DNA of 25,157 bases from Chara braunii (Eukaryota; Streptophyta; Charophyceae; Charales; Characeae). A program made the position numbers and the translations under genes. The notes beneath the pieces were generated by a model. It did no database searches. It was not told the DNA's origin and worked only from the letters and a program-made list of their open reading frames with translations. Shown here in pieces: positions 18,707 through 25,157 of this stretch (position 1 is its first letter; each line of letters opens with the position of its first letter). The stretch covers positions 487,865-513,021 of the forward strand of contig BFEA01000377.1 in the NCBI GenBank assembly GCA_003427395.1. The letters run 5' to 3'.

Positions 18707-19365
18707 TTAAACCACAAGTACACCCGCACCTGATTTAAACGAACCTGAATTTCACTGCGCACCGAGTTTTGCCGAGCCTGGGTCCCGTTGTATTTTCTTT
18801 TCTCGTACTCCTCCCAAATGAACAACGTAAAAATAAAAAAAAATAAAAAAAAATAAAAAAAAAAAAAGCACGCAACAACGCTATGGACGAGAAAGCAGTT
18901 GGATACAGAATCAGGGGGCAGTGTGAGAGTATGCCTTCAGTGAGGGCGTTTACAGCTCCACATTCATCATGGACGGTACTTTCAGAAATGAAAAGCAAAA
19001 AAAAAAAAGCAACAACAATATGGACATGGAACCCGTTATATACAGAATCTGAGTATATGCCCTCTTTGACAAGGTGTCAGAAGTCCTTGCAGTGCTCCCT
19101 GCCTTGCTGGCAGGCAGCCGAAAAGAAAACAAAAGAAGAAACCAAACAACAAAAAAAACAAAACCTCATACAAGCCATATGTGCGATTCGTTCCTGAATG
19201 TTCTAGGGTGAGCACTTCTCCTTCAGGGCTTTCCCAGACGTCGTTCCTCGATTTGCAGTTTCTTTTTTTTTGTGTGTGTGCCAACCCTGCTCTGACCCCT
19301 GATCTTTTTGGAATGAGTCGTTTGCAATGAATTTCTTTTGCCTGGGCGGTGTACTTGTGGTTTAA
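18707..19365 (+). mobile_element. Non-autonomous element with inverted ends, copy B
   Basis: The 18 bases TTAAACCACAAGTACACC at 18707-18724 are the exact reverse complement of 19348-19365, giving 18-bp perfect inverted ends on a 659-bp unit. Left, middle and right blocks align with copy A (1349-2105) in the same orientation. Inside are A-rich tracts (18829-18867 and 18995-19010) and an internal partial duplication ('GATACAGAATC' at 18902 and 'TATACAGAATC' at 19040). TTAA is present at both ends, as in piggyBac-type target sites, but it also belongs to the inverted repeat, so this is not proof. No coding frame is convincing. Confidence 0.68.
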
Positions 19366-19439
19366 ACTCCCTGAGTCCCTGGTCCGTCCCACATAGCAGC
19401 ATGTGACGATGGGCAGAACATGCGCCACATGTCACACAT

Positions 19440-20100
19440 GTATGAAGATGGATGCGATGGCACATGGCCGAAGGAAGGACGGGAGGAGAAGAGAAGCAGA
19501 AGAGGAGCATGGAGTACCGCAGAAGGAAGAAGGAGAGGAGGAGAGAGGAGGACGACAAGATGGCTGGACGAATGAGGATAATATGGCGGGAGGAGGTTAC
19601 AAGATGGTTGGACGAAGGAGATGGCAGGAGAAGAGGACGGCGAAAGGAAGGAGTAGAGGAGGAGGAAGGATGAAGAGGACAAGGTGGATGGACGGAGGAG
19701 ATGGCAGGAGAAGAGAAAAACGAAGGAGTACAGCAGAAGGAATGAGGAGAGGAGGAGGAAGGAGAGGAGGACAAGATGGCTGGGCGGAGGAGGAGAATAT
19801 GGTCGGAGGAGGTGACGATTGATGGTTAGGTGGACGAGGATGACGTGGTGGGGAGGAGTACAAGGAGATGGTGAGGTGCAGGAGGAGTGACAATTGACGG
19901 AGAAGGATGAAGGAGATGGCAGGAGGAGGAAGGAGGAGAGGAGGTGCAAATAATATGTGCATCCCACGTGGCACGTGTGTGTGACAATTATGGAGGGTAT
20001 GGCAGGAGGAGGGGAAAAATGGTGCATACGGTGATGATGAGGGGACGAAATGGCGGGTGGAGGAAGGACGAAATGGCGGGAAAAGGAGGGGGAGGATGAC
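19440..20100. repeat. Purine-rich complex minisatellite
   Basis: Long degenerate repeats on the plus strand. 'ACAAGATGGCTGGaCGaatGAGGAtaATATGG' near 19555 recurs near 19772, about 218 bp apart. 'GGACGAAGGAGATGGCAGGA' near 19612 recurs as 'GGACGGAGGAGATGGCAGGA' near 19691. Frames of up to 246 codons on the minus strand arise from this composition. Confidence 0.7.
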
Positions 20101-20608
20101 AAATGAAAAATCTACATGCATATTATGTAAGCATTCTACACCGATGTATTATGCCACGTACTATGGCGACATACTAAACTAAAAGATTGTGCGCATGTAC
20201 TGCGCTGTGTACCATCTTGACATACTAAACTGGTATGCTGCACTGATGTACCATGCCAACATGCTATGCCAGTGTAGATCTGGGCTGTACAATTTTTGTT
20301 TGCTTTTTGGATGCCTATGTCGGGTTCAAGGTTGCCCTCATTTTTCCGCGCCCCCCCTGTTAGGGCACGGCGGGTCCACTTGTTTTCTTTTAATACAAAA
20401 AACAGAGCCTTTCTCTGTATCTATTCTGGGGAGTGTTAGTTCAGTGGTAGCCCGGGGCTGGAGTTGGACTGGAATGTGCTGCCATTACTAGTCTACATCA
20501 TTCCCCTACTTTTGTTTGCCCCCTCCCCCCCCTCCGGACTTCTGTTATTTCCATAGTGTATAACACTCCCTTTCTTGTGCTTTTGGTGTGTCCCAGTACT
20601 TCCCCAGT
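20101..20608. other. Unassigned DNA next to the broken end of element 2
   Basis: A short repeated phrase 'CATACTAAACT' occurs at 20169 and 20220, each within TGTACC/ATGCC words. C runs lie at 20352 and 20521. No LTR of element 2 is recognisable here, which shows that its 3' part is missing. Confidence 0.4.
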
Positions 20609-20908
20609 TTACACTGTTAGCAAGTCCAGCCCCATAGGCTTTTGCCTCGATGGTTTGATTCGTTGACAGACTTTAACACTCAGCCACAAACTTTTCAGCA
20701 GATCCTTACATACCAGGCTAGTCAAATTGTTGTAACAAGTTCCATAGGTTTTTGCCATGCCGAAGTGTCCACTCCGACCATGAGCGAAATCCAAGAAGTG
20801 TGCGAGGAGAGGCTCATGGTTGGGTACACACAAATGGTCATGCTTCCCGTAGCGATGGAAAACCAGACCTTCGCATTCGTGAAAATCCGGCCGACTGCTG
20901 GGGTCAGC
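20609..20908 (-). pseudogene. Element 2 integrase N-terminal zinc finger, truncated
   Basis: In the same frame as RNase H, 'HEPLLAHFLDFAHGRSGHFG' and 'MAKTYGTCYNN' give the two histidines of the H2C2 finger, followed by 'VKVCQRIKPSRQKPMGL', where the first cysteine of CxxC is K. After QKPMGL the text leaves the family and ends in a TAA at 20609-20611. The DDE core never appears. The break is at the usual start of the integrase core. Confidence 0.8.
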
Positions 20909-21496
20909 TCACAGCTGCCCAAGGATTGAACCGATGCTCGGATCCTTGGCAGTTTGCTCCATGAGTTTCTCCTCCAGTTTCTTCCGGAGGTCGTAGGAGT
21001 TCACAAGGCAAGTCATATACTCGGGGTGGCGAGACAATGCATCAACAACTCGATTATAATAACCCTTCTTGTGTTTTAATTCAAAGTTGAAAATGTCAAT
21101 CTCATGGAACCAGCGAGTCAATGTAGGAGACAAGGTAGTTTTCTCCTTGATCCATTTCAAGGTCTCATTATCTGAGAAGACTTTGAAGTGGCGTCCCAAA
21201 AGATGGTGCTTCCAATGGTCGAGTGCCTCACACAAAGCATAAAGCTCGTTCATGTAAGTGGTAGTTACCTTTTCGCGGGGCATGCGTTTGCTGTAGTACT
21301 CGAGCGGACGCAAGCGATCACCATCGTCTTGTTGCAGCACTACGCCAATCCCATACCGACTCGCATCACCAATCCCATACCGACTCGCATCCGTGGTGGC
21401 TACGAATGTGAGTTTGGGATTTGCAATGCGGAGCATAGGATGACTTACCAAGGCCTTTTTCAAGGCTTGAAAGGCAGTCTCACATGCCTCATCCAT
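20909..21496 (-). pseudogene. Element 2 RNase H domain
   Basis: An open 195-codon frame carries 'VATTDASRYGIG', 'EYYSKRMPREKV', 'MNELYALCEALDHWKHHLLG', 'FKVFSDNETLKW' and 'YNRVVDALSRHPEY'. The four acidic catalytic positions of RNase H (D, E, D, D) are all present. A 24-bp duplication repeats eight residues, DASRYGIG, right at the first aspartate. The frame ends in TGA at 20909, after which the integrase part continues in the same frame. It is coding-intact apart from the duplication but cannot be made without upstream readthrough. Confidence 0.92.
21345..21391. repeat. 24-bp in-frame tandem duplication in RNase H
   Basis: The 24 bases at 21345-21368 (CCAATCCCATACCGACTCGC...) are repeated at 21369-21391, identical over 23 bases. 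On the minus strand this doubles 'DASRYGIG' without changing frame. Confidence 0.97.
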
Positions 21497-22606
21497 GCAT
21501 AGGATACATTCTTACTTGTTAGTCTAGACAATGGGCGGGTAGTGATAGAGAATCGGGGCACAAACTTTCAATAGTATGATGCAAGACCAAAGGAAGGAAC
21601 ACAGTTCACGAACATTCGTTGATTGAGGCCAGTTGCGTATGACCTCAACCTTGGTTGCCTCAAGCTCAAGGCCTGCAGTAGACAACCGATGCCCTAGATA
21701 GATGACGCTATCCTTCCGAAACTCATATTTCTCTAAGTTGAGATGGAGCTGCATTTTCTTGAGGATTTCCAACTCTTCCTCAATGTGTCTTAGGCGTTCA
21801 TCCATCGATTTGCTGAAAATCAGAATGTCGTTGAGATAGACAACCATAAACCAACCAATTTGTTCGCGAAGAACTTTGCCCATGAGACATTGGAAGGTGG
21901 TCGGCGCATTCGTGAGGCCGAAGGGCATGACGGTAAATTTGTACAACCCATCACACGTCTTGAATGCGGTCTTGTGCCGGTCCATAGGAATGACCTCAAA
22001 CTGGTGGTAGCCAAACTTAAGATAGATCTTGGAGAAGACCTTGCACCCACCTGCAACATCAAGTAGATCATCGATGCATGACAATGGATATGCATTCTTT
22101 CTTGTGATGCGGTTTATACTGCGGTAATCAGTACACATTCGGAGTTTGCCTCCTTTCTTTTGGACAAACAGAACAGGTGTACCAAATTCAGCTTCGCTTG
22201 GCTTGATCCACCCTTTGTCAATCATCTCATGAATTCATCTCTTGAGCTCCTCCAACTCGCCGGATCCCATACGGTACACACAATCCTTTGGAGGAACAAC
22301 ACCTTCGACTAACTCGATCGTGTGTTTCATCGATCGCGTGGGGACTCCACGTGGTTCGGGCAGAACTTTCAGAAATCGGTTGAGTAGGCTTTGGATGTTT
22401 GCTGGGATTTTAGGGGGTGGGGGATCAGAAAAAGGATCACCTAAATCAGGTCGCAGATTAGTAGTGGCGGCAACCGAATCTGAAGCAGAATCATTTGGAC
22501 TAGAAGTGGATGCAGGGGTAGAAGTAGACTCATCATGCAAAGTCGAACTATTACTGGCCGCAAAAGTAAAAGGTACATGAGTAGGGCGAACAAAGGCAAC
22601 ATACAA
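21497..22606 (-). pseudogene. Element 2 reverse transcriptase, catalytic residues changed
   Basis: 'KHTIELVEGVVPPKDCVYRM' begins RT, then an in-frame TGA at 22235-22237, then 'MIDKGWIKPS', 'LRMCTDYRSINRITRKNAYP', 'VFSKIYLKFGYHQF', 'FTVMPFGLTNAP' and 'VVYLNDILIFS'. The first catalytic aspartate position is Tyr (codon at 22024-22022) and the YLDD motif reads YLND, with the Asn codon at 21832-21830. 'IYLGHRLS' follows. An extra base near 21590 and a loss near 21496 put the thumb segment into another frame that also has a TGA. All other RT motifs are well preserved, so this is a clear but inactive RT. Confidence 0.93.
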
Positions 22607-22757
22607 TTATTCATCCTCCACTTCTTGTAGAACTGCATAACATTAAGAAAAATCACTGGGGATTCGCGCTTCTCATCCAAGAGGACGGGACACTCATTCC
22701 GCTGAGCATCTTCGACCATGAAAAGTGACTCTTTCACTTGGTCCATTAACATTGGGA

Positions 22758-23050
22758 TTACAACCAGCCCAACCCGCGGACTGCATTGAAGGGACACTTG
22801 TCAAGGACATAGAAGTTCAACGTGTGTGTGACAGTCTTGTCCTTGTCAAAGGTAGTGCACACACCTTTGACTACATGCGTGGATGTGACAACTTCTTTGT
22901 TGCGTACTTGAGTCCGGCAATTGATTTGCAAAACCACTTGCTTTATCCCCAAGCCCACTTTGCGTATCTCGTGCGGTGACATAAAGTTAGATGTGGCACC
23001 ACAGTCAATCAAGACACAGAGATAGTGGTGGTTAATGAGAAGTTTGAAGA
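22758..23050 (-). pseudogene. Element 2 protease (retropepsin)
   Basis: 'LIDCGATSNFMS' is the DxGAT active-site motif, followed by 'VRNKEV', 'KTVTHTLNFYVLD' and 'FNAVRGLGWL', which match the second half and the ILG/GLxWL end of gypsy proteases. The domain itself is open. The linker to RT shifts frame near 22790 and again near 22606. Confidence 0.8.
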
Positions 23051-23245
23051 AGATTAACTTCGCTGTCCCTTGAGTACGTGATGTTTCATCTTAGCCCAAT
23101 GCTCTAGGTGATAGTGAAAGTCAACCTTCCCAGACTTCTCCCAAGGCTCAACATACAAAGCATGACTAACATCAGCCTTGAATCAGTAGACGATAGGGCT
23201 TCAAGAGAGGGCTGCTGATTTGTATCAGCTTCAGTCTCCCTTGCT

Positions 23246-23461
23246 TTAGAGGGTGGTGATGTCAACTCTACGCCTGGTTCTGATTTCCCTGCAGCCTATA
23301 ACAGCCTTGTACTTTGTGGTTCGGTTTTTGGCAATGCAGGCAAACCCCTTTCTTGAGCCTAATCCTTCAATCATTTTCAGCGATCCGGAGGTTAACCCAT
23401 TGTTTGGTTGTTGCATCCTACGGTTTCTTTGAGATTTTGGCTCCCTTGGGAAGTTGAACAT
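23246..23461 (-). pseudogene. Element 2 gag C-terminal basic region, decayed zinc knuckle
   Basis: A basic, glycine- and asparagine-containing frame includes 'CIAKNRTTKYKAVIGC', which sits where a CCHC knuckle should be but lacks two ligands. A neighbouring frame of the same bases gives an HX4C piece, so small indels may have broken the motif. It lies between the gag core and protease. Confidence 0.4.
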
Positions 23462-23499
23462 AGTTCTTCCCTGAGTTTCGGTTAGGTCCCTTCACATTG

Positions 23500-24765
23500 T
23501 CAGACTTTGACATAAATAACGAAGAAGAAAGACTCGATGTCTTGGTCGTCACCAAGAGCGGGGTCGTCTTTATAGGCCTCCTCATCAACCTCCAACAGGT
23601 CATGCACAACAAAACGGTTGCTGCCTCGAAACCGCCTGCCGCCTATAGGCTTTTTGTTGCCTGCTGTGGAAACTAGGTCTTGCTCCTGAAGACTGACCAC
23701 ATCCTGCATGAGTGAAAGCCAGTCCGTGTATCCAATGCCTAGGCAATGCATGTAAGTAATGGGAACCGTATCTTTCACAACATCTAAGGATGACTGTGTA
23801 GTCATGTCCAACCCGGGTGTAACAAAAAGTTTGCTAACAAACAACTTGTTGCGCTTGAGATCATCAAGTCTCCTCCTGATTCTTGCAGCAACATGTGGAT
23901 CTTTATATTGTTTAATCAAGATCTCTTCTAGTGTGGTCACTGGTGTGGCTTTGAGGCACTGCGTTAGATCAATCTTAGTGAACCCAGCTTGCATAGCTTG
24001 GACTTCTAAGAAGCCTCGCATGGAGGGTTCGACTTTTTGTCCCCAAGATCAAGGACTAGCTCATCAATTGAGTTCCCAACATCTCGAAGTAGGGTCTCAT
24101 GGAGCTGATCCATGACTCTACATCTTCCTTGCCGTCATCCTTGGACGGTATCTGTACCGCCTTTCTGTCCACATAGGGATTGCTATAGCCGGCACCAGCA
24201 AATGATGTATCCGAACTCGAGGTTGCAGCAGTTGCAAAAATCCCTGCACTGTTACTTGTTGCAACGACAACTGGGTCTGCACCTAGAGGCATGGAGAGGA
24301 GCAAGGACAAACTCGTTAGCAACATTGGAGGCAGGAGGACGAAGAAGAGAATAGGAATCTGGGCCTGATGCAGATTTGTTCATCTGTCGCATTTGATCGC
24401 TATGCTCCTTGGCCATGTCTGCAATTTGCGTCTGCAGTTTACTTACCTGGTCAAAGAGTTGAGCGATCTGACTGAAATTCACTGAGCAGCTGACAGTCTA
24501 TGAGAGCACGCACATATGCGACCAGATCTTTCTTGACGTCAATGTCGGGCAAGAAGGGGACTGTTTTGAAGACAGCCTCATGGTCCGCAACAATGGTTTT
24601 CCGCTTTTCCTCGTCTGCCTTCTCTTCCCTCGCCAGTGCCTTGTTGTAGAGGACTTGGAACAATGGTTTTTCCTCATCGTAGGCCGCATCCAGTTGGGAT
24701 TTTAAGGTCACAAAAATCTTTATTGCTGCCATGTTAGAACTACCGAGGTTTTCAACCTGCATCAT
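23500..24765 (-). pseudogene. Element 2 gag (matrix/capsid-like) remnant
   Basis: The first frame (24765-24451) starts with two ATG options. The inner one at 24732 has an AACATGG context and begins 'MAAIKIF'. It is a charged, helical region. A short coil ('VSKLQTQIADMAKEHSDQM', 24482-24252 frame) follows. Next, 'DGKEDVESWISSMRPYF' (24325-24056 frame) and 'LEEILIKQYKDPHVAARI' with 'RRLDDLKRNK' (24021-23500 frame) match the retrotransposon gag core. At least three frameshifts separate these parts. A role in forming the virus-like particle is known for the family; this copy cannot make the whole protein. Confidence 0.7.
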
Positions 24766-24794
24766 CTACAATACTATAAGAATCGCTATTTCTT

Positions 24795-24932
24795 ATCGTA
24801 CGGCCTGAATCGTAGGCCGGTACCGTTACCGGCGACGGCCCAGATCGCAGGCCGATCAGAAAACTTTCTGATCGCAGGCCGATCTGGGCCGTCGCGGCGC
24901 GTTACCGGCCTGCGATTCAGGCCGTGAGATAT
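24795..24932. repeat. Large imperfect palindrome
   Basis: Left arm 24795-24862 and right arm 24865-24932 are inverted copies. The outer match is 'ACGGCCTGAATCGtAGGCCG' against its complement with one change; the middle match is 'GCGACGGCCCAGATCG' exactly; the centre is 'GATCAGAAA' AC 'TTTCTGATC'. Between middle and centre a GCAGGCC word has the same orientation on both sides instead of being inverted, and the left arm carries a few extra bases. It lies 30 bases upstream (minus-strand sense) of the element 2 gag frame. Confidence 0.88.
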
Positions 24933-24982
24933 CGGTACCTGAGGCGCCCGTTCGCCTGCCCGTCAGCCCGTAATCGTGGCCG

Positions 24983-25021
24983 CCCCCCCCCACCCTACCC
25001 CACCCCACCCCACCCCACCCC
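24983..25021. repeat. C-rich tract (CCCCA units), G-quadruplex on minus strand
   Basis: A run of nine C followed by ACCCT and five CCCCA-type units. The minus strand has at least six runs of three or more G, more than enough for a quadruplex. In the sense of element 2 it would precede the palindrome and gag. Confidence 0.9.
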
Positions 25022-25030
25022 GGTACCGAA

Positions 25031-25137
25031 TTGCCCGCGCGCCCGTTTTTCCGTTGTCGCCCTTTTTTGGTTGCTGCCCACGGCCACTGCTCCAATCGCC
25101 CGCGCGCCCGGTTTTCGGTTGCCGCCCACGGCCACTG
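25031..25137. repeat. GC-rich overlapping tandem repeats
   Basis: 'GCCCGCGCGCCCG' occurs at 25033-25045 and 25098-25110, and 'TTGCtGCCCACGGCCACTG' at 25071-25089 and 25119-25137 with one mismatch. GC content is far above the rest of the window. It could be the LTR or leader of element 2 or unrelated flanking DNA. Confidence 0.75.
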
Positions 25138-25157
25138 GCGCGTGTGCTCGCCGGTCG

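Larger units (their letters stand above)
20609..24765 (-). mobile_element. Degraded, 3'-truncated Ty3/gypsy retrotransposon (element 2)
   Basis: On the minus strand the order is gag (24765 to about 23246), protease (about 23050-22758), RT (22606-21497), RNase H (21496-20909) and integrase zinc finger (20908-20609). The pol part from 22606 to 20609 stays in one frame except for a compensated frameshift pair, with in-frame stops at 22235, 21524 and 20909. The gag part jumps between all three frames. Homology stops just after the integrase zinc finger, so the integrase core, C-terminal domain and 3' LTR are absent. It looks better preserved than element 1 and belongs to a different subfamily, judging from the different protease and RT wording. 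Confidence 0.87.

Noticed and set aside
19362-20102. 246-codon minus-strand Ser/Pro-rich open frame
   Set aside because: It comes from the degenerate purine minisatellite on the other strand. The internal repeats are DNA repeats, not a protein repeat with conserved spacing.
20431-20480. A-box-like 'TTAGTTCAGTGGTAG' suggesting a tRNA gene
   Set aside because: The A box is good, but no credible B box or T arm follows and no cloverleaf can be folded.
1-25157. CRISPR array, toxin-antitoxin or phage defence system
   Set aside because: There is no regularly spaced identical repeat with unique spacers and no bacterial gene layout. The window is eukaryotic repeat DNA.

Overview
The window looks like intergenic DNA from a large, repeat-rich eukaryotic genome of the green-plant lineage. 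The clues are decayed Ty3/gypsy LTR retrotransposons in both orientations, a LINE tail with a plant-type zf-RVT zinc-binding region, tRNA-like SINE promoters, long microsatellites and very few open frames. The wording of the gypsy and LINE peptides reminds me of charophyte algae such as Chara. That is an impression, not a database result. I see no bacterial operon, no CRISPR array, no rRNA and no confident intact host gene.

Layout, left to right. Bases 2-1059 are the 3' end of a LINE ORF2. Bases 1349-2105 are copy A of a non-autonomous element with inverted ends. From 2121 to about 2850 lies copy C1 of a second dispersed repeat, ending in a CT-rich microsatellite. The stretch 2860-4765 is unassigned DNA with short degenerate repeats. 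A possible single exon lies at 4766-4981, and a tRNA-derived SINE candidate lies on the minus strand at 5045-5171. From about 5609 to 11210 is an old plus-strand Ty3/gypsy element (element 1). It has a diverged LTR pair and gag, protease, RT, RNase H and integrase C-terminal relics; its integrase core is replaced by repeat copy C2 and a 68-bp tandem duplication.

Bases 11211-16760 are mostly unassigned DNA. They hold a 37-41 bp G-rich minisatellite (13060-14015), direct repeats and a tRNA-like promoter. Bases 16765-18700 are purine-rich with a GATA/GA microsatellite. Copy B of the inverted-end element is at 18707-19365, followed by another purine-rich minisatellite to about 20100. From 24765 down to 20609 runs a minus-strand Ty3/gypsy element (element 2) carrying gag, protease, RT, RNase H and the integrase zinc finger. 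Two of its RT catalytic aspartates are changed, and it breaks off after the zinc finger. Upstream of its gag are a roughly 138-bp palindrome, a C-rich tract and a GC-rich tandem repeat.

No working gene system is supported. The two gypsy elements, the LINE, the SINE-like unit and the inverted-end elements read as layers of old insertions. The most useful observations are the two-copy inverted-end family, the SINE candidate with a 3' stem-loop, the palindrome plus G-quadruplex leader next to gag, and a set of perfect micro-duplications inside otherwise heavily decayed elements.
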